Below the pieces are notes generated by a model that saw only the letters and a list, made by a program, of their open reading frames with translations, was not told the origin of the DNA and searched no databases. 64,000 nt of DNA from Pilatotrama ljubarskyi (lineage: Eukaryota > Basidiomycota > Agaricomycetes > Polyporales > Polyporaceae), in NCBI GenBank assembly GCA_022385805.1, contig MU277691.1:297538-361537 (forward strand), given 5' to 3'. A program made the translations under genes and the position numbers. Each line of letters starts with the position of its first letter. Positions within the stretch are counted from its first letter, which is position 1. Positions 10,188-21,716 of the stretch are shown piece by piece.

Positions 10188-12779
10188 TCAGCGTCCGTAA
10201 GGATCGTACTCCTGTCCCTGTGGGATGGGAGGGGAATACCCCCCATGGGCCTGAGGAGCGCCGTTTGCTGGGAGGTATTGAGGAGGTCTCGGAGGTGGGC
10301 CGGGATAGTACGATTGCCCCTGGGCGGACGGCGCAAAGCTCGAAGCCGGCTCGTACTGAAGATGCGATGGGAGACTCGGTGGTGGTGGAGGGGGCGGCAA
10401 CGACTGGTACGCCGAAGGTTGCTGGTTTTGGAACCCTATAGGCGGCGGGGGGAGGCTCGGCCGCCGCTTCGGAGGAGCCGAGGTCTGAGTCTGCGAATAC
10501 GGCGGTTGCGACGACGGCAGGGGAGGCGGAGGCCCAGGAAGCCCAAGCTGCTGGCCATTCTGCGGGAACGACGATTGCGGCTGGGTCTGCTGCTGTGGCT
10601 GTTGCGGCAGCGGCGGAGGAGGCGGGATCGACTGATAATTCATTGGCGCGGGGAAAGCAGGTTGGTTCTGCGTGCCGTTGTAGTACCCTTGCGAGCTCGG
10701 CGGAGGTATTGGCAGCGATGATTGCCTCCGAGCATGCTGGGAGAATTGTTGGGATTGCGGCTGGGCTTGAGGCTGGGGCAACGGCCTTGATCCCGGAGGT
10801 GGCCCTTTCGACGGGCTCTCGGTAAGTGGTGGCGGCGGAGGAATGTTCTCATGTCCAGGTGATGATGTGAGTTGGTTCGCGTACTGTTGTTGTTCCGGAG
10901 GCGCCGACTGCGCGTGTGGGATGACGGGAGTAGAAGGCGAATGCGGGTACGGAGGCTGCTGAGTCTGCGGAGGAGCCGAAGACGGGGGTGGAGGAGGGTG
11001 CTGAGGGTATGACCCATGGGGCGGCGTATTCTGAGGGAAAGACGAGGTCGGCAGGTTTTGAGGGTAGGACGATGACGGCGCCGGTGGGTTTTGAGGGTAT
11101 GATGAAGAGGGAGGGAGAGGCGATCCCTGCTGAGGATATGCCGAAGGTGAGTGCTGGCCATGCTGCGAATAAGGAGCAGCCGGCGGAGTGTTCTGCGCCG
11201 CTGGGTAATACTGGGAAGACGACGGGGTGAAACAGGACGGGAACGAGGACGTAGGCGGCGGCTGTTGATTCGACGGCACGAAACCCGACGGCGCGACAGG
11301 AGGCGGCGGAAGCGTCGAGAAACTCGAGGAGGGCACCCGAGTAGGTGTGACTGGTGCACCATATGGTGCGGGCGTAGCTGAGGGAGCTGGAAGGAAGCCG
11401 GATGGTTGAGGCAGACTGGGCGAGAGGGGCATGAAGCCCGATGGTGCTGGCGTCGGTAGAGGCACGAAGCCGGAGGACGTCGCGGGCATGCTATAACGAG
11501 GCCTGCCATGTTGAGGGGGCTGGAAGCCGGTGGGAGCGGGATTCTGCTCATAAGCCGGCTGGTATGGATCGGGGAGAGGGGCAGAGTCATGGTGGTATGG
11601 CTGAGGTCCCTTGGTGTAGTCATATTGATAGCTACTTCCGCCGTCGGAGTAAGTCGACTGGTGGTGAACCTGAGCAACACCATTGGTGTAAGCTGCAGGA
11701 GTGGGGAGTCCGAGAGATGACGCAGGCCGTGGCAGGTAACTACCCATCTGAGCCTAGACGAACAAAGGAAGTGAGTGGGGTGCGCCGCATATATGCATAT
11801 GGAACCTACCGGCATGCTTTGCCTCCTGTTTCCACCGGGTTCAACCCGCAACTCTGCAAACTCATTCACCATTCCATCGACGGAGGAGTTGTGCGAGCGT
11901 GTGCTTTCGTAGGGCGCGACGTAGATGTCTAGCCTGGAGTTGGATGATCGTAGGGAAGGCGGCAGGTTCTCGCGACGTATCTCAGCACTTGAAGCACTGA
12001 GACGCGACGAGACGGAGTAGCGATCCAGATCGCTAAGAGACGAAGATGCGGAGTCTCCAATAGGCACAAATGTTCCACGTCCACCATATTGACCATTCGC
12101 CTTTGGAGTGACTTTCTTCGTCGGCGGAGGTTCCTGTGTATAGTTTAAGCTCGGGATGCGCCTTGGTACAGACTGTCTGTACGCACATCCAACCAGAAGG
12201 TCAGCTCAAGGTACACCTCTCCGCAGTACTTGTCTTTGTTCATTACGGTAAACCACTCTAGACCGTTTGTTAGCTACTCCTATACGAGGTTATCGACGTT
12301 GTACACGCACCGTCTGTCTCGCCTTTGGTCAACACCTCTGTGAGATCAACCTTCGTCTCGCCGATCAGGTCCGGCTCGCGGGGATCCTCCGCGTAACAAG
12401 CCAGGGCCATGTATTTGCCACCCTTGACCTTCGGCGGGCCCTTCGAGTTGCTCTTCGGCGGAGGCGGGGGCGGAGGGCCATCGCCGTTGAGCTCTGGAAT
12501 GTGTGGGATGTCTTCCGTATCCTCATAAAGCTCAAAGCGGATCTCTTCGTCCCACTCAGGATGCTGGCCGCCGCGTTTGATCGCCTTTGTGCGTCGCTTC
12601 TCGCCATTGAAGATGACTTGGCAGTACGGGTCTTGCTTGCCTATGTGACGCTTGTTCGGAAGGTTCCTCTATGCGAGCGAGCACCAGGTGAGCGGGAGTA
12701 GGCGGCGGGGAGGGGTGCATACACACACCGCTTTCAGGATGACGACGATGAGGGTGCCGATGTGGCGACTGTTGGACAT
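10188..12779 (-). CDS. C2-domain protein with giant proline-rich tail (Inn1/Fic1 type)
   Basis: ATG at 12779. The first exon is MSNSRHIGTLIVVILKA; a 69-base intron follows, then the rest of an N-terminal C2 domain: NLPNKRHIGKQDPYCQV, RTKAIKRGGQHPEWDEEIRF, YMALACYAEDPREPDLIG, EVDLTE-like VDLTEVLTKGE, and after further introns GLEWFTVMNKDKYCGEVYLE. The remaining ~550 residues (10188-12067) are low-complexity Pro/Gln/Ser with dozens of PPPPPP, QPPQ and SYPQN blocks, ending QGQEYDPYGR. A single N-terminal C2 domain followed by PxxP-rich tail is the architecture of Inn1 (budding yeast) and Fic1 (fission yeast). Those proteins act at the division septum, where the tail binds SH3 domains of Hof1/Cdc15 and Cyk3. 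Domain and tail are seen; the septation role is inferred. Internal exon borders between 11930 and 12300 are approximate. Confidence 0.88.
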
Positions 12780-13296
12780 TTGGCGCGTTCTTTGGCGTGC
12801 AAGGCTCTCGCTGAGCTCTCTACCGGGTCTACTCTGTCGGCGACGAGGATGTTGGTGGGGATGCAGATGATGCTCAGACTTTATTGCAAACCAACGTGAG
12901 CGCTATGGGGAAAGGAGATCACCGCCTCCCTTGCGCCGTACGCCAAGCTCGGCTGTGATCTGCGCGTCTTGCCACTGCAACCCGGTCGGGAAGCAAACGT
13001 GCATGCCACTCCCGCTCCTCTAAGAGTCACATTCCTCGAATCCTCGAGATACGATACGTAGCACAATGCAGCCAAGTATTACACCCCTTCTTGTGAGGAT
13101 TCATCGAGACTTCGAGTTACATTCCGAACACTCGGTCCGAGGCAAACGCTCAACGTCATACAGCTGCAGCAAGCCCGGTAAAGCGCTTTCGCATGGTCGC
13201 CGCCGCAGTCCTGTCTTCCGCAGTATGATATTGTACAGCTAAAGTGACCACAGGCAGCCTCGCAGTGTCCCGAATCCCCGCCGTGAGCGAGTCCCA
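12780..13296. other. Intergenic: promoter of the C2 gene and 3' region of GH125 gene
   Basis: 517 bases without a supported exon. Both neighbours are on the minus strand, so this holds the 5' region of the C2-domain gene and the end of the GH125 transcript's upstream neighbour spacing. No repeats seen. Confidence 0.4.
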
Positions 13297-15806
13297 TCAC
13301 TGTCCGGGGGTGTACGGCTTTCCGTCTTTAAAGATCAGGTGCGGCTTGCGCTGCGCAAGATCGAGGAGCATCTCCGCGAAGTAGCTGTTGGCCCATGCAA
13401 ACCACGGACGAGTGTATGACCCGTCGTAGATGCTGATGGATTCGTGTATGAGACCTAGGCCGTGGGTGTTCTATGACGTAGGTTACGGTCAGTACAATGT
13501 ACTCGAGGATCACTGTAGACAAAGGAACAACACAAGGCGCGACTGAAATGAACTATACCGATGCTTACGTTGGCTATCAGGTACAAGGACTTGAGGATCT
13601 CGTTGTCATTGTCCGTCCCAAAGATCGCAGATATCTGGGACATGGGCCTGGGTATCACCGTCCGTTAGAATGTCAACAGATCCGCCTCAGCCTCTGGGCA
13701 AGTATAGGGACTGACCATGGGTTCCACGCGTCAACATGCGGCCCGCTGCCAGAAGCCCAGGATCAGTCAGCGCAAGTTCCGAAGATGATACGCCAGCATG
13801 TACGACAACGTACCCAATCCCGCTGAAGTTCTTGCCTGCTGCGAAGTAGGGGTTCTTCCGCGATAGGAGTAGCTTGCGTGTTGCGACGTATGCCGGGTGC
13901 GTCTTGTTCAAGAAGCCGAGATATGGCAACGACAGCAGCGACTGTGCAAATCTCTGAGTCCTCAGCGGGACGCATAGAATCGGCAAGTGGGCATACCGGT
14001 ACATTTGCATCATCCATGACATATCGTCCACCGAAACCTGAGACAGTCCATTAGGGCCGCTGCCATGGCAGAAAGAAATGCGGTTCACCATTAGTCTCGT
14101 AAGCAAAGATGTTGTCCACAACGGTGGTAGCCCAGATAGCGTTCTTAATTGTGGAGCTGTACTGTCTCGCCAACTGACTGACGTTCTTGGCCTGTTTCGT
14201 AGCGTCCAAGACGTCAGCGAGATGCGTGAGCTCTACGCTGAGCATCGCGTTGGCTGGGACCAAGAATGCTGTTGCCAAAGTCCTCCCTTCAGCATCTCAG
14301 TGATAACTAGAACGAGCATAGTGCATACCGAAGGTGCTCAAGTCGTCAGACGGCCTGTGGTGCGTTCCAACGAGCCCGGTGTACAGCTTAGGCTCGCCAT
14401 TTCCAGCGTTGGGGACCGCCGGGGAAAGGGCACCGTTCCCGCCTGTCCAGTTGTAGTACGACACGAGGTTGTAGTCGTCATCGAAGGTCGACTGGGACTG
14501 TTCCCATATGACGCGGAAGATCTGGTCAACTGCGGTGAACCCTGCAAGACGGTGTTTGTTATTTGCAGCTCGACGCAACGGGGATACGCACAGTTGCTGT
14601 TCATGAAGGAAGAGTCCTTGGTAGCCTGGTAGTACGACCGGGATAGCTTCAAAAAGCCGCACAAAGAGTCGATCTCGTACTAAGGTATGGCAGGTTACGG
14701 CGCCGTATGGACCTTCAAGTTCATATATACGGGCTCACCTTGCACTCGAAGACAGTCTGGTTGTTCACGGGCCTTTGCGGCGCGGTCAGCAGGTTCTGCG
14801 GTGTGATCTCGCTAGCAGGCGCTTACGGGTTCACTGTAACACCATCCGCCCAGTCGTTGTGGGAGGGTGCTAACCCACTCTCGGGAGGTGGCTGGAAAGC
14901 ACCGCAGTAGGGGTATTGTGAGACGTAACGGGCCTCGTTATTAATAACCGCCTTGACCAGTGTAGCGAGCTGCTTGTCGGTAGAGAGAAGAGTATGATAG
15001 TGGGCGAACTAGCGAAAGACATCTCAGTCGATATTTCTGAGCTTGCAGCGAGACGAGAAGACTTACCTGGTTCGCTGTGTCGCGAAGCCATTGTGCACTA
15101 CAGCATCCGAGCATAAGGAATCAATTGTCTCTCGTGCAAGTCGGAAGACTATGAAAGTGCATACGTGATGTCCTGTGGTAAAGGTACAATATAAGTCCTG
15201 CGCCTATACAAGTTCAGCAAATGTACAAGGGCATACCCCCGTAATGATGAACGCCAGGTTTTGGCTCTGCATCAAGGTAAAGTCAAAAAAAAACAAACAT
15301 CGATGCCAAAGTCAAACGAGAGCCTACTGCATTGAAGTACTTCACCGTCGTATCTAGCAACGGCCATTTCAGCCACACTAGGACCCCTGCTAGAGACGCA
15401 CGTACCGAGCGTGTTTGGGAAGGTGTTCTCAAACAGACGCGCCAGGTCTGGGTCCTTCAGGCGGGCTTTCATGTCGGTGATGACTTTCTGCACATACCAC
15501 ACGCCAGCAGCTTTAGAGATTGACTTAGCTCCACATTCACACACATACCTCTACGGCAGTGCTGTTAAACGTGCGACAAACTGGGGCGGGACGCATGTAG
15601 GGCAAGGCCAAGGGTCCCGCTGACGGGTTGCCCTGCGGGCTCTAACATGCGGCCACTGTCAGCTGCAGGACAAGCTGCATCCTACAGGACGCCTGAAGCC
15701 AACCGACCTGAGAGAACGTCGTATAGTCTGGGCATTGCGCCGCCGCTCCCAACAGGGTTGACGCGACGACTGCCGTAGTCACCAGAGGTGCCAATCCCAG
15801 CTTCAT
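13297..15806 (-). CDS. Secreted GH125 exo-alpha-1,6-mannosidase (Mug157-like)
   Basis: Metal-independent inverting alpha-mannosidase family that trims alpha-1,6-linked mannose of N-glycans or cell-wall mannan. ATG 15806 gives a signal peptide (MKLGLAPLVTTAVVAST...GAAAQ). Reading through more than ten short introns shows the family in order: CRTFNSTAVE, FPNTLDTTVKYF, NLAFIITGD then AQWLRDTANQ (family GDI-A-W-LRDSANQ substrate-binding block), INNEARYVSQYPYCGAFQPP, SGLAPSHNDWADGVTVNP, FECKYEIDSLCGFLKLS, STFDDDY, YTGLVGTHHRPSDDLSTFG, FLVPANAMLSVEL, MDDANVPSLLSLPYLGF, KNPYFAAGKNFSGIG and NTHGLGLIHESISIYDGS...YTPGQ-stop. The acidic residues of RPSDD and MDDAN correspond to conserved active-site blocks. 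About 520 aa, the usual length. The family is certain. Extracellular location follows from the signal peptide. Confidence 0.93.
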
Positions 15807-16519
15807 GGTAAGAGCTTCCCAGGAGGATATCGCAGCACGTCTTAGTGTATGGCAGAGCCCAGTTTCGAGACCAGAGTCGTCGGAGGCGATCCGCGTCCAA
15901 CCCTGCGCGAGACCGTCGGCGCGGGCTTTTATAATGCACCTGCGACTGTCGAGACACCCTCGTGCGCGTCAGCTAGAGCCTCGAGCTACGCGGACCGGTA
16001 TGGAGGTACCCATCAGCATATTGCGTGCGTTGTTGAATTCCTCGATGTCCACGAGGACAGTGCAAGAGCCCAGCTGACCGGGGATGCCGTTGCGCAAGAC
16101 GTCAGGGATGAAGCCCTTGAGGCGCTATCAGAACGCGCAGACGCGTCGCGCATGTCTCACGTGGGCCGTGCACCATGCACCTCAGCGGCGCGAACGCGGG
16201 CGTGCGTGGCCGAAGCGCAGCGCAGATCATCCAGTGAGCAAGGCCAAATGTATGTAAGTGTCGCATCAGATTCAGAGTAATGTACATGATCAACAGCGGA
16301 GAGCATAGGTACATATGGTGACTCGCACTCAACTCCGGTAATCCAATAACCTAGGCGCAGCAGACGCAGCGTAGGCAAGACGACGAGCCATACAATGAAA
16401 GACGACTTATAGATGCGAAAGGCAACGCCGGTACAGCAGGACTCAATCTATTATGCCAGATAAGCAATGCTTCTGTATGCTCGTAGACCCGTTTAGCCTC
16501 ACCTGAAGAACGGCACCGA
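15807..16519. other. Intergenic, upstream of the GH125 gene
   Basis: 713 bases between the GH125 start and the stop of the next minus-strand gene. It must contain the GH125 promoter. Plus-strand ORFs here (15805-16280) show no motif and low coding character. Confidence 0.5.
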
Positions 16520-18469
16520 TCACGCAGTCATAGGAGTCGATGGCACGGAGTGGTACTCGGTGTGCGCGTCCGTGCTCGTCGGGCTAAGTTGTGCAGATAG
16601 CCTGTGCGATTCCGCATTCTTCGTCTCCTCGACTTTGGGTGAGCCGTTCGCCTCAGCCGGCTCGGGCGAAGCAGACTCCACCCTTGTCGGTGTCGACGCC
16701 CCGCTCTTTGCGAGGCCGCTTGAAGCGGTATCGGGCGTAGGCACTTCAGACACCGCCTTCGAACCAGGGAGAGTCCTCGTCGAAGCCTTGTCATCAGAAA
16801 TGGCGGCTTTCGACCCAGGGAGGGTCATTGTAGAGGCCACATCGCGCGTGGATGCTGCGGGTGGTGTTTTCGCGTCCTCTGTAGCGTCCGATATCTCATC
16901 GGTAGCCGTGACGCTCTCGTCTTGGCCCTCTTCGTGATCCCGAGGCTCCGTGGCGAAGTCCTTGACCCGCGCCTCGAGAAAGGCATCGGCGGGCTTCTCT
17001 CCCGTTTCTCGCGCAATTCCGAAACCGTCCTCCAGAGCCTCTTCGTTCTCCGTGCTCAAGCCACCGGTCCTGAAGCTTCCGGACCTCCAAGGGCCCTTGC
17101 TCCTGATGCCACCCGGGCTGGGGGTGCCAATTCCGCTTCCACCTACATTGGCACTCCAGCCGCTGACGTTGCTATCCCAACTACCACGTCGCGAGCTCCG
17201 GGGTCGCAGTGCGCGCACGCTAGCGTCAACGTCGTGGTCGTTGTATCGCTCTTCCTCAGTACCCTCTTCGAGATCGCCCATCATGAAGTGACTCGTGCTG
17301 TCCGTGAGGCCCGCCAGATGGCTCCATTGGGACATGGAGTCCTCGGCGAACGAACCACGTCCTGACATGGTAACAGCCGCGGCGCCGATGCGTGCGCCAG
17401 GCATGCCAAACGCGGAAGACGCGAGCGTAAGAACGGAAGCATCGTCCGGAGGAGGCGAAGATGGCCGCGGGTTATTGCGCGGATGATGAGTTGTATAGAG
17501 CGGCGCAGTGAGCGTCGCGCCACGTTGACCACCTGCGCCGGAGTTCCCGGACGAGGGGCGGGACGCACTCGTAGGCGAAGGAGGAGGGATCGCTGAGAAT
17601 GTAACCGACCCGGTAGAAGGTCCTGATGAATGCGTTCTGATGTGGGGCGGGATTCGATGACCAGGAGTGGTTGGGGTGGGTGGCGCCTGAGCAATATGGG
17701 CCATACCGCCCGTGAGATCAAGGCTAAGCAACGTAGTGGGTTTGGTGCTCGCCGTCATACTACGGAACGTGCGGGAGTGTGAGAGGTACGATGACGATGA
17801 GCGCGACGGAGAAGGCGAAGGTGGGGAGCTAGGGGGCAAAGGGCGAACTGAGGCATCTTCATCCGCTTCGCTGTAGCTTGTAGGAGAGTAGGCAGAGTCA
17901 CGCGCGACCGATGACCCAAGCTCGGAATCCGAGTTGCTCCTGTATGACCTGCTATCCCCCCCGTCGGTTTCGTTGAGAGAGATCGTGCCACGGCGAGAGG
18001 CAGGAAGATGATTGTGACTTCCGCTCTGCCTCGAGTCAGCGACGCTGCGAGTTCGAGACTGGATCGCAAGAGGGGGTGTCAGAGGGGCAGAGCTTCTGCG
18101 ATGCTGTTTGTCCTTCCCGCTACGCACGGGAACTGTAGCAAAGCGTTGCGACTCGGAGGCCCGTCGCGCGCGAACAGTACCCGCTAGCTTTCGCTGGAAC
18201 CAGTTGATGATGGGCTTGCTGCTGCGGCGCGAGACCTTCTTCACCGTGTCCTGGGACTCGATCTTTGGCTCAGACTTGACGTTCATGGCGGATGGAGTGT
18301 TAGAGATCTTGGAAGTGTTCTTCTTGGACTTGACTGTGGAAGTCGGCGCTGGAGCAGGTGGCTGCTGCTGTTGGGGCGCTGTGGCGGGCTTGCCCTTCTG
18401 AGAACCAGACATCTTGGCAGGAGGAGGAGAGACAACATTGGACTGTTGGGGAGAGAGCGGCGCTGCCAT
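16520..18469 (-). CDS. Serine/proline-rich disordered protein with KPIINWFQRKLAGT patch
   Basis: Single uninterrupted reading frame of 649 aa from ATG 18469 (MAAPLSPQQSN) to the stop at 16520, unusual among its many-intron neighbours. Composition is dominated by Ser, Pro, Thr and Arg with acidic stretches; no globular domain, signal peptide or membrane segment is evident. One ordered-looking basic patch near residue 85 (SSKPIINWFQRKLAGTVRARR) stands out and I recall similar patches in other fungal proteins of unknown role. A second block (SHFMMGDLEEGTEEERYNDHDVDASVRALR) is acidic. Near the C-terminus the motif MTLPGSKAAISDDKASTRTL contains a duplicated [TR]-TLPGSKA unit. Many SP/TP sites suggest phosphorylation. 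Function unknown; cell-cortex or signalling scaffold is only a guess. Confidence 0.85.
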   Translation of the reverse strand: MAAPLSPQQSNVVSPPPAKMSGSQKGKPATAPQQQQPPAPAPTSTVKSKKNTSKISNTPSAMNVKSEPKIESQDTVKKVSRRSSKPIINWFQRKLAGTVRARRASESQRFATVPVRSGKDKQHRRSSAPLTPPLAIQSRTRSVADSRQSGSHNHLPASRRGTISLNETDGGDSRSYRSNSDSELGSSVARDSAYSPTSYSEADEDASVRPLPPSSPPSPSPSRSSSSYLSHSRTFRSMTASTKPTTLLSLDLTGGMAHIAQAPPTPTTPGHRIPPHIRTHSSGPSTGSVTFSAIPPPSPTSASRPSSGNSGAGGQRGATLTAPLYTTHHPRNNPRPSSPPPDDASVLTLASSAFGMPGARIGAAAVTMSGRGSFAEDSMSQWSHLAGLTDSTSHFMMGDLEEGTEEERYNDHDVDASVRALRPRSSRRGSWDSNVSGWSANVGGSGIGTPSPGGIRSKGPWRSGSFRTGGLSTENEEALEDGFGIARETGEKPADAFLEARVKDFATEPRDHEEGQDESVTATDEISDATEDAKTPPAASTRDVASTMTLPGSKAAISDDKASTRTLPGSKAVSEVPTPDTASSGLAKSGASTPTRVESASPEPAEANGSPKVEETKNAESHRLSAQLSPTSTDAHTEYHSVPSTPMTA

Positions 18470-18748
18470 GGCTGCGACTGGGAAGGTAGGAGGAGAGGAG
18501 AGGTCGTCGGAGTCGTCGTCGCGGTCGATATGCAGCCTCAGCCAACGCTTGCAACAACGCAATAGCCTGCCCCTGTGGCAGTGCTCATACACCACGTGCT
18601 CAATTGTTGCACATGCCGTTCTGGGCGCTTCCGCCGGCGCTACCGTCCAGTGCCGCCCCCTACACGCGCTAGCTCGCGGGAGCTCGACGCTAGAATATCC
18701 AAGGCCATAGACCCGAGTGGTTACAGAAGATAACCTTAGAGACACCCG

Positions 18749-19918
18749 TCAGAAGAAAACAACTTTCTTCTTCTTTTTCGCGGCTGGTGCTGCATCACCG
18801 AACGCCTTCACCACTCCGGAATGCGCGCCCACCTTCACCTCCGCTTTTCGCTTCGCTCGCTCCTCTGCCTTTTCCGCCTTGTCCACCTCGGCGTTGATGC
18901 GCTTGAAAGTGTGGAAGTCGTCCTCGTCCGCTCCAGCTTCTCGTCCGGTGCCAAGAAGTATCGTAGTCGCTGCGACCTCTGCACGTAACCGATCAGTCAG
19001 CATTCCTGCTCTTAGGCTGCAAAGCGTAAGCACAAACCTTTCTTCCTCAAAGGACAGTCCTTGGCAAGATGCGTGGTCTCCTTGCATAGCTTGCAGCATC
19101 CACCATTGGGATATATGCCTTTCGACTGATTCTTGGGACATGATGACGCCAAGTGGCCCTTGCCTGAGCACACGAAGCAGGATGCGAAGGGGAGAGGGTT
19201 CGCAGGGTCGACAGGCTCTTTACACCTAGACAGATTATGCCTCCGAGAACCGCAGCTGGAAAAGGACATGTGAGCTAGGAAACCCGTGCGCATGTCAGAG
19301 CTTCACAACTCACCGGTAGCATATGCCTACGGTGTCACGGCCTGACCGAGCAGCGGCTTTCCCTGGTTCGCCCTCGAGCGTATCTGCCGCTATGGTGTTC
19401 GTGCAATCCCTGGCGGTGTGTCCCTTCTCTCTGCACGCGAAGCATGTAGTGTCGGCGTTCCTTTCCTGGATGCGCTTGACTCTGCGCTGCTCTGACGCTT
19501 GTTTTCGATCTTGGAGCATTTTCTCTTTGAGTGCGTGACTGAGTTCCACTGAATGGTGGGCCTCACCTTTCGCTTGATGTTTGTCAAACTTACTCCCCTG
19601 CTTCGCCTTGTCGCCGAGTTTCCTGTTCTTGACTGCACCTTGAGACGAAGACTCTCCCTCTCCGCCGTCATCCTTCGCTGGTTCTCCATCTTGCGATTCA
19701 GTCGCATCTGCGCTGGAGGAAGTCGTCTTCGGTTTCTTAGAGCGGATACGCTTCCTCTTCTTCTTCTCCGGCTCTGAGGCTTGCTCAGCAGCTACAGTAG
19801 AATCTTGAGCAGGAGCAGGAGCAGGAGCATTTTCTGGAGCCGCCTCAGGCTCAGGGTCGTTATTGAACCCAGCCTGAAGATATGTACGTTTGCGCGCAAA
19901 GTTGGTATATCTTGTCAT
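18749..19918 (-). CDS. CCHC zinc-knuckle protein, ZCCHC9-like
   Basis: Exons 19314-19918, 19038-19255 and 18749-18978 close in frame to 350 aa. The N-terminal 110 residues are Ala/Pro/Lys-rich with a basic nuclear/nucleolar-type signal (KKKRKRIRSKK). The core has tandem C-x2-C-x4-H-x4-C knuckles: CFACREKGHTARDC, CYRCGSRRHNLSRC, CFVCSGKGHLASSC and CCKLCKETTHLAKDC, i.e. four as in ZCCHC9. The C-terminal exon is lysine-rich, ending AAKKKKKVVFF. ZCCHC9 and its fungal counterparts are nucleolar RNA-binding proteins linked to rRNA processing. Knuckle spacing is seen directly; the nucleolar role is inferred from the family. The start is the ATG at 19918 (MTRYTNFARKRTY), a well conserved-looking opening. 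Promoter is shared with the divergent CCDC90-like gene. Confidence 0.92.
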
Positions 19919-20206
19919 AATCACCAGACTAGTGAAGCAACTCGTCAAGGCAGGGATGAGTGAAGGGGCTGCTGGTGGCTGGGGACTTCGAAAGTTGTGC
20001 ACGTTCCTGAGATCAAGCGCGTTCCCAAATTGGAATGATTCGGAAGGCGATGGCCTCAACGCCGCTACGCCTCGCGACTCAGACGCCTGCCAAGCACACC
20101 TTGACTTAACTCTGCATCAACCCACAATCTCTGGCTTCGCTTTCATATACCTAGTGCTGGATTGCTCCATCTTAGACTCGAGTTCTGATAACCTCCTGCT
20201 ACGTCG
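19919..20206. promoter_or_regulatory. Divergent promoter between ZCCHC9-like and CCDC90-like genes
   Basis: 288 bases between two divergent start codons, therefore containing both promoters. No clear TATA box. Confidence 0.5.
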
Positions 20207-21489
20207 ATGTTCGTGCGCAAAGTGCAGCCTCTGCGCAGCTCGATAGTCTCCGCGAATGACTTCCTGCGTCCGCCGGTGTCGAGATCAGCATTGCGCCTTA
20301 AGCATGCTCGCCTCGCACCCTATGTCACAATGGCGGACCCAAAGAGCCCTTCGGCAGCCGACGTTTCTCTCGCGCATCCCAGGGACCCGTCGAAGCAAAG
20401 TGGACCGAGCCAGAGCACGTCCCCCTCCCCGCCCCCACCCTCGCCTCCGCCACCCTCGCCTCCGCCTTCATCATCTCCCAGTATTGCTCCAGAGCCCAAT
20501 GAGAACGTAGACACGGACATGAACGCCAGTGCCCCTGCGGAAACATCCGTGCCTGCGAGATACGTCCATCCGCCAATAGACCCCCGCACGAATCTGCCCT
20601 TCCCGCAAGCACCCGTCTCCCCTCCGTACCACGTCAACCCTCCCTTCAATACCCATCGATTCTTCTCTGAACTAGAGAGGTCCTTCCCTACTCCCATTGC
20701 GCGGAACCTTATGCGCGTGACGCGCGCGCTGTTGGTCGATCGAATAGGGCGCGTAAAGCGAGACGCCTTGACGGTGCAGGACTTGGAGAGCGTGAGTGGC
20801 GTACGGTCGAGCCATATTCAACGCTGGCTTACATGTGCTGTGTAGCAAGCATACTTGTTCAGAGCGGCACTCTCGGAACTGCGCACCGAGATCAGTGTCC
20901 TAACAAGGAATGAGACTGCCGCAATGCGGTCGGCGACTTCTGCTCTTAGACGAGAGGTCGACGCACTTGATGGTCGTATGAAGGAGGATATTGCGCAGCT
21001 CAAGCATGAGTACGTGCTGATCTCTCAATTTTGTACACGATAGGAGTTAACTCTGGACATGAATGTAGAATCCAAATGGACGTGGACAGCCGGAAGAACG
21101 AGGCTAAGAATGACTTGAAGTCAATAGACCTGCAGATCGAGGTCAGCGTCCTTTTTCAAGTATTGTATTCTGGCTCATACCGGCTTTTCTCATCGCAACT
21201 AGGAAGTCTTGAGTAAAGCGCTTGTCACGATCGGCGAGCTGAAGACACAAGTTGAGGAGTCACGATGGGAGAAGATGCGAGCGGCAGTCGGTGGGTCATA
21301 TTGTCACCAAGTCTCGCCTACGTTCCTGAGGATGAATTCCGTGTAGCCGCGCTGGGTGTCCTCTCACTGGTCATAATCGTGTCCATGGAAATCTATGTGG
21401 TAAGACCCAAGCCACCCAAGGCTGCTTCTGCTGGTCCAGCGCCCGAGATCATGCATCCGGGCGGTGGGCCCCAGCCGTGGGTCACATAG
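20207..21489 (+). CDS. CCDC90/MCUR1 (DUF1640) mitochondrial coiled-coil protein
   Basis: Exons 20207-20791, 20846-21009, 21069-21141, 21203-21290 and 21347-21489 close in frame to 350 aa. Start 20207 ([18 protein letters not shown]) gives an Arg/Ser-rich amphipathic mitochondrial presequence; an internal Met (MADPK, 20331) is less likely. A Pro/Ser linker ([17 protein letters not shown]) precedes the DUF1640 core: [20 protein letters not shown], then the long coiled coil [59 protein letters not shown] and a C-terminal membrane helix ([18 protein letters not shown]). Family members are inner-membrane proteins. The human ones affect the calcium uniporter or proline metabolism and yeast Fmp32 affects complex IV assembly. 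The family call is firm; which of those roles applies is not known. Confidence 0.92.
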
Positions 21490-21716
21490 GGAGCAAGCTT
21501 CCATAGACTCGCCAACCTAGACTGTAGCATATAGGGTGTCAGTCCGTCCGTAGACTTCGTATCTGCTTATGCCGGACAAAGCAGAGCCACGGTCCTTTCC
21601 AACCGTCCTCCAGTACCACTTGGGACCTAACTGTACATTGCGCTAATGATATCCTAACATCACCTACATACCCACAAAGAACATAGACCGTCGACAGTAG
21701 TGTTACACGCGATAGC

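Noticed and set aside
10640..12067. Long Arg/Leu/Pro/Ser-rich frames overlapping the C2 protein gene on both strands
   Set aside because: They are frame shadows of the proline-rich tail: repetitive CCN codons keep other frames open. Only the N-terminal part of the 12067 frame (C2-proximal linker) belongs to the real gene.
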